Assembly: GCF_014645815.1 (NCBI RefSeq)
Contig: NZ_BMML01000014.1
Location: 124,001-188,000 of the forward strand
Direction: 5' to 3'
DNA length: 64,000 nucleotides
DNA from: Streptomyces fuscichromogenes
GTDB taxonomy: Bacteria > Actinomycetota > Actinomycetes > Streptomycetales > Streptomycetaceae
Shown: piece after piece, positions 57,530 through 64,000 of the stretch
How positions within the stretch are numbered: the stretch's first letter is position 1
Layout of the letters: the number at the start of each line of letters is the position of its first letter
Program-made: the position numbers and the translations under genes
Notes under the pieces: model-generated
The model's input: only the letters and a program-made list of their open reading frames with translations
Told to the model about the DNA's origin: nothing
Database searches by the model: none

Positions 57530-59035
57530 GTGAAGGAAAGCCCGCTGGCCAAGCCGGACGACGTGGTCGACCGGAGCCGGGAGTGGGATCTGCTCGCGGA
57601 GTTCCTGACCGATCCGGATCCGGCGATGCGGCTCGGCATCGTGTCGGGCCGGCGGCGGCACGGGAAGTCGTACCTCCTGCAGGCCCTGTCCGAGCAGGTC
57701 GGCGGCCTGTACGTCACAGCGGTGCGGGAGGAGGGGCGGTTGCCCGCGATCCAGCGGTTCAGTGACGCGGTCGCCGTCCACGCCGGTCTGAGGCCAGGAA
57801 GTCTGCGTCTGACCGATTGGCGTGACGTCCTCTCCAACGCCCTCGATGTGACCGCCCGTTCGACCCACCCGCTCTTGGTGATCGACGAGCTGCCGTACTT
57901 GCTCCAGCACTCGCCTGAAATCCCGGGGCTGCTGCAACAGCTTTACGACGAACGCCAGCGGGGCGCCCGGCCCGGTGCCGGGCCGGGGCCGCGGCTGATC
58001 CTGTGCGGCTCCGCGATGAGCGTCATGCACGAACTGCTTTCGGGGACCAAGCCGCTACGGGGACGTGCCGTCGTCGATCTACGGCTGGGTGCCTTCGATT
58101 ACCGTGACAGCCGGTCCTTCTGGCAGATCACCGACCCGCTGACCGCGCTGAAGGTGCACGCGGTCCTGGGCGGAGCCCCCGGCTACCGGCCGGTGGCCGC
58201 CCGGCCGCATCCGGACGACGGCTTCGACACCTGGCTCACCCGGACGCTGCTGGACCCGGGGCGGGCGGTGTACTCGCGTACCGAGACCGAGTACCTGCTG
58301 CGTGAGGACCCGAGGATCACGCAGCACACGCTGTACTACGACATCCTCACCGCGATCGCGAACGGGGCGAGCACACCCAGCAGGATCGGTGCCGCCCTGG
58401 AGCGCCCGCGCAACGCCGTCGCCCACCCGCTCGGAGTGCTCGAATCCACCGGCTACATCCGGCGGGAACAGGACATCCTCCGCTCCAGGCACCCCGTCAT
58501 CACCCTCGTCGACCCCGTCATCCGCTTCAACCAGCTCATCACCCTCCCGCAGGTCGCCGCCGTGGAGCAGGGCTTCGCCGAGCAGGTGTGGCAGCAGGCG
58601 GCTCCGACCTTCAACTCCAAAATCCTCGGGCCGCACTTCGAGGACCTGGCCCGCGACTTCACCCGCCGCTACGCCCACATCCTGCTGCCCAGCGGACTGC
58701 CTGGCCCGGTCGGTACCACCGAGGTCGCTGACCAGGCCGCCCGGACGAAGCACGAGGTCGATGTCATCGCCCTGGCCGCCGGTGAGCGCCCACAGGCTCC
58801 TCGCGCGAGGATCGCGCTGCTGGGCGAGGCCAAGGCGACCGCCGCCCGCCGGGGCACCGGTGACCTGGAGCGCCTGGAACGCGTCCGTGGTCTGCTCGCA
58901 GACCAGGGGTACGACACCGCCTCCACCACTCTGGCCCTGTACTCCCTGCACGGCTTCTACCCCGACCTGGTCGACCTGGCCGACCATCGTGACGATCTTC
59001 TCCTGGTCGACCTGGCCACCCTGTACGGCAGCTGA
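57530..59035 (+). CDS. archaeal-type ATPase with DUF234-like C-terminus
   Basis: 501 residues from GTG 57530 with GGAGGAGGG upstream. P-loop ATPase of the MNS/ATP_bind_2 kind: LGIVSGRRRHGKSYLLQALS (Walker A), HPLLVIDELPYLLQHSPEIP (Walker B) and LILCGSAMSVMHELLS (sensor 1). A winged-helix segment (IGAALERPRNAVAHPLGVLE) follows. The C-terminal third (VDPVIRFNQLITLP, then IALLGEAKATAARRGTGDLE with a nuclease-like E-x-K) matches DUF234. Related proteins are mobile, sometimes in defence contexts. Less GC-biased upstream DNA and a nearby IS fragment suggest horizontal arrival. Confidence 0.82.
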   Translation: MKESPLAKPDDVVDRSREWDLLAEFLTDPDPAMRLGIVSGRRRHGKSYLLQALSEQVGGLYVTAVREEGRLPAIQRFSDAVAVHAGLRPGSLRLTDWRDVLSNALDVTARSTHPLLVIDELPYLLQHSPEIPGLLQQLYDERQRGARPGAGPGPRLILCGSAMSVMHELLSGTKPLRGRAVVDLRLGAFDYRDSRSFWQITDPLTALKVHAVLGGAPGYRPVAARPHPDDGFDTWLTRTLLDPGRAVYSRTETEYLLREDPRITQHTLYYDILTAIANGASTPSRIGAALERPRNAVAHPLGVLESTGYIRREQDILRSRHPVITLVDPVIRFNQLITLPQVAAVEQGFAEQVWQQAAPTFNSKILGPHFEDLARDFTRRYAHILLPSGLPGPVGTTEVADQAARTKHEVDVIALAAGERPQAPRARIALLGEAKATAARRGTGDLERLERVRGLLADQGYDTASTTLALYSLHGFYPDLVDLADHRDDLLLVDLATLYGS

Positions 59036-59454
59036 CACCAAGGGGCGCCAGTCTTTGAACCAGGCACGCCTTGGTCCCGCAGGCGAGCCGCGTAGGGGAC
59101 GACCTGGCTTTCCCCAACGGGGCGCACCGGAACCCGGCGCGCGTGTCGAATCCCGCCGAGCCACTGGCGGAACGGCGTAATGCTGACCTGCGTACAACGG
59201 TTGTCGGAGTGCCCCTCGTCTTTCGGCCCACCGGCCTTCGCCTCTCAAGCCATCCTGTTCCGTCGAAGACATCGGCCTTCCTGCAGGGCGGCTCGCCGTC
59301 TCGACCGGTCACGTCCCTGTGAGGACACCGTTGGCGAATTCGGTGGTGTCTATGCGGGGTGCAGGCGGCTGAGTCGGGAGGTTCGGGTGCTGGCGAGTGG
59401 GTGAAGTGACCCCTCAGGTCCCGACACTTCCGTTCTATGCCGCGAGGTCCAGCC
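59036..59454. other. no supportable gene
   Basis: 420 bases between the ATPase gene and the IS21 remnant. Several short open frames exist on both strands, but none has a ribosome binding site or a recognisable family; probably decayed mobile DNA. Confidence 0.5.
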
Positions 59455-59692
59455 GTTGATGGCAGGTGGTCGAGGTTGAAGTCCTCCAGCGTCTTGACCT
59501 GCGGAAAGTGGGCCGTGCGGATCCGCATCGGGGTGCCCTTGGACTCCCGATCGGCGACCTGCCGCTGCAGCAGGGCCGCCAGATACTCCTCGTGGGACCA
59601 GTTCTGGTCTCGGGCCTGGTCGGGTCGGCCAGCTCCTCCCAGAAGGCACCGATGGTCGGTATCTTCAGCACCCTGGTCAGGTAGGACAGCAT
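59455..59692 (-). pseudogene. istB: IS21-family istB fragment, frameshifted and truncated
   Basis: The minus strand reads LSYLTRVLKIPTIGAFWEEL, then after a frame change near 59618 NWSHEEYLAALLQRQVADRE and AHFPQVKTLEDFNLDHLPS, the N-terminal part of an IstB-type helper ATPase. The usual 250-residue protein stops after about 80 residues, before the P-loop. No istA or IS end is visible, so this is a relic. Confidence 0.7.
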
Positions 59693-59950
59693 CGACTCAA
59701 GCTCATGAACAGGCCGATCCCGAGCAGCGGAAGAGCTGGTGGCGGAGATCCGGGCCGAGCGCAGGAGTGGACCGGGATGGCTGCTGCACGGGAGCGCAGA
59801 GTAGATGGGGTTGACGAGCCAGCGACCGGAGCGGCTCAGCTCATCGGTCTGGCTAGCATCACACGTGACGTCTGGTCCGTTGGTCACGCGCTGGCCGCAT
59901 TGGTCACGAAAATCGCTCATCGCCGCAGTTCAGAGCCATAGACCGAAGCA
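59693..59950. promoter_or_regulatory. region upstream of sigma paralogue 2 with TTGGTCA repeats
   Basis: No gene. TTGGTCA occurs at 59880-59886 and 59900-59906 with a degenerate copy between, a period of about ten bases. A similar pair (57382, 57393) lies on the other side of the inserted DNA. Confidence 0.4.
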
Positions 59951-60012
59951 ACGGCCGGGGCCGCCACCCCCCACAGGAGAGGCCCCGGCCGTCGCGCGGT
60001 ACGGACCGCGCG
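59951..60012. terminator. two consecutive perfect hairpins
   Basis: ACGGCCGGGGCC/GGCCCCGGCCGT (59951-59992; 12-bp stem, 18-base loop), then CGCGCGGT-ACGG-ACCGCGCG (59993-60012). No T-run. They may terminate transcription entering from the inserted DNA before the sigma gene. Confidence 0.55.
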
Positions 60013-60271
60013 GCGGCCCGTACTCTGTTCAGCGCCATGAGTGCGTTTTCTGTCACACCCCACGGCGTCACGAGTCAGTTGCACTTTGTACGGACGTGGA
60101 CGGCGAACGGTTTCAGTGCGTAACGTGCAGTTCGCGCCGGGCCGCGGGGGACGCATGACCACCGCAACCATCCGCGGCCCCGAACACCGCAACCATCAAT
60201 TGAGGAACCACGACGGCGAGGAACCACGTCCGCGAGAGCGGCGCCGGTTTAGGCGCAAAGAGGGATATCGG

Positions 60272-60934
60272 GTGCTGGGGGACGACGCGGAGCTGACCGC
60301 CGCGGTGCGTGCGGCACAGGACGGGGACGAGACCGCGTTCCGCATCGTCTATCGCGCGGTCCAGCCACGCCTGCTCGGATACGTCCGAACGCTGGTCGGT
60401 GACCCGGACGCCGAGGACGTCGCCTCCGAGGCCTGGCTCCAGATAGCCCGTGACCTCGACCGGTTCAGCGGCGACGCCGACCGGTTCCGCGGCTGGGCCG
60501 CCCGGATCGCCCGCAACCGTGCCCTCGACCACATACGGATGCGCGGCCGCCGCCCCGCGATCGGCGGCGACGAGACGGAGCTGGCCGGCCGGGCCGCCGA
60601 CTCGGACACCGCCGGCGAGGCCATAGAGGCGCTGACCACCGACTCCACCCTCTCCCTCATCGCCCGGCTGCCGCAGGACCAGGCCGAGGCGGTCGTCCTC
60701 AGGGTGGTCGTGGGCCTGGACGCCAAGACCGCCGCCGAGACCCTCGGCAAACGCGCCGGCGCCGTCCGGACGGCAGCCCACCGGGGCCTGAGGAAACTCG
60801 CGGAAATGCTCGGCGCCGATCCGGAGAAGGCGGGCGTCCTCGACGCGCTTCCGCCCCAAAGAGAACCGAAGGATCGTACGGTGACGTCCGCCAGTGTGAC
60901 GCATACGCGTTCGCGGACGCAGAAGGACATGTGA
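60272..60934 (+). CDS. ECF sigma factor, paralogue 2
   Basis: 220 residues from GTG 60272 with GAGGGA upstream; the ATG at 60155 is an alternative that adds 39 residues. Region 2: VQPRLLGYVRTLVGDPDAED, EAWLQIARDLDRFSGDADRF, RGWAARIARNRALDHIRMRG. Region 4: LPQDQAEAVVLRVVVGLDAK and RAGAVRTAAHRGLRKLAEML. The last 30 residues are a basic tail. It should direct RNA polymerase to a small regulon, often including its own promoter. It overlaps the following membrane protein gene by one base and is thus its obvious partner. Confidence 0.87.
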   Translation: MLGDDAELTAAVRAAQDGDETAFRIVYRAVQPRLLGYVRTLVGDPDAEDVASEAWLQIARDLDRFSGDADRFRGWAARIARNRALDHIRMRGRRPAIGGDETELAGRAADSDTAGEAIEALTTDSTLSLIARLPQDQAEAVVLRVVVGLDAKTAAETLGKRAGAVRTAAHRGLRKLAEMLGADPEKAGVLDALPPQREPKDRTVTSASVTHTRSRTQKDM

Positions 60935-62043
60935 TGGCCGACGAGCGGTACAAGTGGCTGAACCGGGTGACGGCGGAACGTCTGCTGCGCGGTGAGTCGC
61001 TCGAAGCTGTCGATGCCTCCGCCCGTGACCAGGCAGAACGTCTCGCCAGGACGCTCGGCGCGCTCTCCGCGCGGGCCACGCCGGCCAGCGCCGAACTCCC
61101 CGGTGAGGAAGCCGCGCTGGCTGCCTTCCGCAAAGCGCGCGAATCCGCCGAGGACGCGGGGACCGGTGCGGTCGCGCAGCCTTGGACGGGCGGGCGGGCC
61201 GCCGACGCGGGTCTCTTCCGTATCGGCGCCGGTTCCCGGCCGAACCGGGTCCCGGGCCGGCCGGGAACCGCACGGCTCCGCCCCGCACGGCTCGGCCTCG
61301 CCGCTGCGCTGACCGTCGGCATGCTCGGCGGGGTCGCGGTGGCCGCCGGCACCGGGGTGCTGCCCACGCCGTTCGACGACAACCGTCCCGGCCCGGCCGC
61401 CTCCGTCTCCGCCGCCGGTACCCCCGCCCGCCCGGACGGCTCCTCGTCCCCCGAGTCCCTGCTCGGCGGCGAGAGCGCCACGCCCTCCTCCGGTGCCACG
61501 TCCGCCGGTTCCGGGCAGAGCGCGCCCGGCTCGTCCGGCAGGCCGAAGAACCGGGACAGCGCCTCGCCCGGCTTCCCGGCCGGCGGGTGGAGCGGTGCGC
61601 TGACGTCCTGCCGTGCGATCCAGAACGGCAAGACGCTGGGCGCCGACCGCAAGCGCGCCCTGGAGGGCCTGGCAGGCGGCCCCGGCCGGGTGAACAAGTT
61701 CTGCAAGGCGGTCCTCGGCCCCGGGCTGACCGGCAAGGACACCGCCTCCGGCGACGACAACGGCAGTGGCAACGGCGGCGGCAGCGGCGGCGGCAGCGGC
61801 GGCGAGAACGGCGGCAGCGGCCAGGGCGGTCAGAACGGCGGCCAGGGCGACGGCAGCGGTCAGGGCGACGACGGCGGCGGCCGGCCGGGCAGAGGCAACG
61901 GCCTCGGTATCGGCGGTCCGGGCGGCGGCAAGGGTGACAGCCACGGCCAGGACGGCATGGCCACACCCGCCCCGACCGCCTTCTCGCCCCGGCCGTCGAA
62001 CCAGGCCGGCGCCTTGCCCAGCCCCACCTACAGCGCGCTTTGA
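60934..62043 (+). CDS. single-pass membrane protein, candidate anti-sigma factor
   Basis: 369 residues, ATG at the sigma stop with GAAGGA upstream. The N-terminal 130 residues are cytosolic and helical (YKWLNRVTAERLLRGESLEA, GEEAALAAFRKARES). One membrane segment, LGLAAALTVGMLGGVAVAAG, lies near residue 135. The outer part has Ser/Thr/Pro stretches, a small two-cysteine block (LTSCRAIQNGKTLG and VNKFCKAVLG) and a long Gly/Asn/Gln/Ser-rich tail. Topology and coupling fit a membrane-bound anti-sigma factor, although I see no zinc-type (ZAS) motif. Confidence 0.78.
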   Translation: MADERYKWLNRVTAERLLRGESLEAVDASARDQAERLARTLGALSARATPASAELPGEEAALAAFRKARESAEDAGTGAVAQPWTGGRAADAGLFRIGAGSRPNRVPGRPGTARLRPARLGLAAALTVGMLGGVAVAAGTGVLPTPFDDNRPGPAASVSAAGTPARPDGSSSPESLLGGESATPSSGATSAGSGQSAPGSSGRPKNRDSASPGFPAGGWSGALTSCRAIQNGKTLGADRKRALEGLAGGPGRVNKFCKAVLGPGLTGKDTASGDDNGSGNGGGSGGGSGGENGGSGQGGQNGGQGDGSGQGDDGGGRPGRGNGLGIGGPGGGKGDSHGQDGMATPAPTAFSPRPSNQAGALPSPTYSAL

Positions 62044-62203
62044 CCTTTACGCACCGCTGTGACCTGCGGTTTTGAAATTCGCTGAACTTTTTTCCCGCGA
62101 GGTGTGACGTTTTCGGCGGCGACGCCGCAGTACAGAGTGAGCCGACTGGTCATCGGCCGTCGCACAGAGCCGGGGTTCCCCCCGTACCCGTGGCTCGTGC
62201 ATC

Positions 62204-62242
62204 GGCGCGGGCGGGACACGTTCCCCCGGTCCCGCCCGCGCC
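62204..62242. terminator. bidirectional terminator
   Basis: GGCGCGGGCGGGAC and GTCCCGCCCGCGCC, perfect 14-bp stem with an 11-base loop, between the convergent anti-sigma and L,D-transpeptidase genes. Confidence 0.8.
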
Positions 62243-62267
62243 CCGAACATCCTTCGCACGTCCCCGC

Positions 62268-63116
62268 TCACCAGTAGACGACGACCTTGTCGCCGTTGCG
62301 CACCTGCGCGAACAGGGCCGCGATCGCCGCCTCGTCCCGCACGTTGACGCACCCGTGCGAACCGCCCGCGTAGCCCCGGGCCGCGAAGTCGTAGGAGTAG
62401 TGCACCGCCTGGCCGCCGCTGAAGAACATCGCGTACGGCATCGAGGAGTGGTAGAGCGTCGAGAAGTGGTGGCGGGACTTCCAGTAGACGTGGAACACCC
62501 CCTCGCGCGTCGGGGTGTACTGCGCCCCGAACCGCACCGACATCTCCGACACCGTGCGCCCGTCGATCATCCAGCGCAGCGTCCGGCTGGTCTTGCTGAT
62601 GCACAGCACCCGCCCGGTCAGGCACCGCGGATCGGGCGCGGCGGCCGGCTGACCGCCCATCAGGTACAGCTCCCACTTCCCCGGTCTGTGCGTCATCCGC
62701 ACCAGCCGCCGCCAGGTCACGGCGTCGGTCTCACCCGTCCGCGGCAGCCCGCGCCTGCCCTGGAAGCCCCGGACGGCCTGAGCGGTGAGGTCGTCGTAGG
62801 TCCCCGTGGGCCCGTCGAACAGCCAGTCGACCTGGCGCAGCCGGGCCTGCAGCTCACGGACACCGGTGCCGGTGTCGCCGCGGGTGAAGACGATGTGCGG
62901 CGGGTCGGTCTCGACAGCGGACGGGGACGCGGACGGTGACGGGGCGGAGGTGCCGGCCCTGGGCGTCGGACTGCGCGGGAGGTCGATGTGGACGGGCGAG
63001 TGCCCCTTGGCGTCCCCGCCGGCCGGCGGCTGCACGGTGCACCCGCTCAGCGCGGCCAGTGCGGTCAGCGCGGCCAGTGCGGCGGCCAGGATCCCTGTGT
63101 GCCCCGAGACCTTCAT
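62268..63116 (-). CDS. L,D-transpeptidase lipoprotein with peptidoglycan-binding domain
   Basis: 282 residues from ATG 63116; an upstream ATG in frame at 63206 lacks signals. The lipobox LAALSGC places the mature N-terminus at about Cys26. After a Ser/Pro linker, a PGBD1-like domain (VRELQARLRQVDWLFDG, AVRGFQGRRGLPRTGETDAV) precedes the YkuD catalytic domain. The active-site cysteine is in GGSHGCVNVRDEAA with His two residues before. It forms 3-3 cross-links or attaches proteins to peptidoglycan. Unlike mycobacterial LdtMt2, it has no Ig-like domain. Confidence 0.9.
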   Translation of the reverse strand: MKVSGHTGILAAALAALTALAALSGCTVQPPAGGDAKGHSPVHIDLPRSPTPRAGTSAPSPSASPSAVETDPPHIVFTRGDTGTGVRELQARLRQVDWLFDGPTGTYDDLTAQAVRGFQGRRGLPRTGETDAVTWRRLVRMTHRPGKWELYLMGGQPAAAPDPRCLTGRVLCISKTSRTLRWMIDGRTVSEMSVRFGAQYTPTREGVFHVYWKSRHHFSTLYHSSMPYAMFFSGGQAVHYSYDFAARGYAGGSHGCVNVRDEAAIAALFAQVRNGDKVVVYW

Positions 63117-63239
63117 GCCGAGGATGCTTCCCCGCGTGACCGCCGCCGAACAAGGGGGCATGGTGGGAACCGACAGACGTACCGGGACAGAGCAGTACCG
63201 GCGCAACGGCGTGCCGGCCTACCGCGGAGGTCATCTACC

Positions 63240-64000
63240 ATGGTCCGTGAGTCGGAGTCGGGACTGCCCGTCGAGCCGGTCTACGGACCGGAGGACCTGG
63301 CGGGCTGGGACCCGGCCGGCAAACTCGGCGACCCGGGGTCGTACCCCTTCACCCGGGGCGTCCACCCGACGATGTACACCGGCCGCCCCTGGACCATGCG
63401 CCAGTACGCCGGCTTCGGCACGGCCGCCGAGTCCAACGCCCGCTACCGGCAGCTCATCGCGCACGGCACCACCGGCCTCTCCGTCGCCTTCGACCTGCCC
63501 ACCCAGATGGGCTACGACTCCGACGCGCCCCTCGCGCACGGCGAGGTCGGCAAGGTGGGGGTGGCGATCGACTCGGTCGACGACATGCGGGTGCTGTTCG
63601 CCGGGATCCCCCTGGACCGGGTCTCGACGTCGATGACGATCAACGCCCCGGCGGCCGTGCTGCTCCTGCTGTACCAACTGGTGGCGGAGGAGCAGGGGAT
63701 CCCGGCGGACGCCCTGACCGGCACGATCCAGAACGACGTCCTCAAGGAGTACATCGCGCGGGGCACCTACATCTTCCCGCCCGAGCCGTCGCTCCGGCTG
63801 ACCGCGGACGTCTTCCGGTACTGCCGGACCGCGCTGCCGCGCTGGAACACGATCTCGATCTCCGGCTACCACATGGCCGAGGCGGGGGCGTCTCCGGTGC
63901 AGGAGATCGCGTTCACGCTCGCCGACGGCATCGAGTACGTGCGCACCGCGGTGGCGGCCGGCATGGACGTCGACGACTTCGCGCCCCGCCTCTCCTTCTT
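63240..64000 (+). CDS. methylmalonyl-CoA mutase family protein, large-subunit type, 5' part
   Basis: The ATG 63240 follows GGAGG; the gene runs past the right edge with 253 codons visible and no stop. YPFTRGVHPTMYTGRPWTMR, QYAGFGTAAESNARYRQLIA, GLSVAFDLPTQMGYDSD and SISGYHMAEAGASPVQEIAF are hallmarks of the substrate-binding barrel of adenosylcobalamin-dependent acyl-CoA mutases. Methylmalonyl-CoA mutase is the first choice. Isobutyryl- and ethylmalonyl-CoA mutases share these motifs, and the deciding cobalamin domain lies outside the window. Confidence 0.88.
   Translation, partial: MVRESESGLPVEPVYGPEDLAGWDPAGKLGDPGSYPFTRGVHPTMYTGRPWTMRQYAGFGTAAESNARYRQLIAHGTTGLSVAFDLPTQMGYDSDAPLAHGEVGKVGVAIDSVDDMRVLFAGIPLDRVSTSMTINAPAAVLLLLYQLVAEEQGIPADALTGTIQNDVLKEYIARGTYIFPPEPSLRLTADVFRYCRTALPRWNTISISGYHMAEAGASPVQEIAFTLADGIEYVRTAVAAGMDVDDFAPRLSF

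Noticed and set aside
59700..59941. Short plus-strand frames between the istB relic and sigma paralogue 2
   Set aside because: No ribosome binding site or family; best seen as non-coding upstream DNA.

Overview
The window is a high-GC actinobacterial chromosome segment, almost certainly Streptomyces. The protein families point there (glyA, trpS, a DacA-type carboxypeptidase beside an SCO4848-type membrane protein, sdhCDAB, paired ECF sigma factors, an L,D-transpeptidase, a methylmalonyl-CoA mutase-type gene). So do the frequent GTG starts, the 1-8 base gene overlaps, the many leaderless starts (TAnnnT-like hexamer 6-8 bases before the start codon), and the dispersed repeat with core GCAGTTCCCCGCGCCCCT. 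About 63 genes cover nearly all of the window. I saw no rRNA, tRNA or CRISPR array. Assignments are from reading sequence only; no search was run.

Layout. 1-1616: end of a DinB/DUF664-like gene, a small ORF and a DUF2637 membrane protein. 1813-9182: a choline/glycine-betaine operon (betaine aldehyde dehydrogenase, GMC choline dehydrogenase, and an ABC importer of ATPase, double permease and lipoprotein) for osmoprotectant synthesis and uptake. 9214-11743: a MocR/PdxR-type regulator between two CxxC carboxymuconolactone-decarboxylase paralogues. 11860-20953: the most unusual block, which looks like a small p-aminobenzoate-based biosynthetic cluster: fused PabAB, PabC, two different adenylating ligases, an FAD monooxygenase, a membrane-anchored ABM-domain protein, and a divergent DUF3050 protein of the heme-oxygenase-like fold. 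It contains no PKS or NRPS.

20934-28446: EamA exporter, secreted GATase-like protein, a TetR gene with a perfect operator plus a membrane protein, ornithine aminotransferase, a 174-bp MITE-like inverted-repeat element, glyA and trpS. 28577-34385: a 2H phosphoesterase, then two back-to-back units that together encode a decaprenyl-phosphoryl-arabinose (DPA)-type pathway (DprE2, DprE1, PAP2 phosphatase, UbiA, GtrA), followed by a YihY membrane protein. 34333-42954: DacA, SCO4848-type protein, family 5 solute-binding protein, HATPase protein, a two-component system, and an MMPL transporter with an added beta-sandwich tail. 42947-45823: Uma2 nuclease-like protein, and a TetR/DCC/membrane-protein unit with two palindromic operators around a recognisable promoter, then a VOC protein. 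45972-49378: succinate dehydrogenase. 49570-56147: OHCU-decarboxylase-like protein, GH20 hexosaminidase, DUF4328 protein, three unknowns and an MFS exporter.

56393-62043 holds two paralogous ECF sigma/partner modules separated by about 2.6 kb that carries an ATPase gene with an AT-richer, palindrome-rich promoter and an IS21 istB remnant, so an insertion probably split them. 62268-64000 carries an L,D-transpeptidase and the start of a methylmalonyl-CoA mutase-type gene that runs out of the window.
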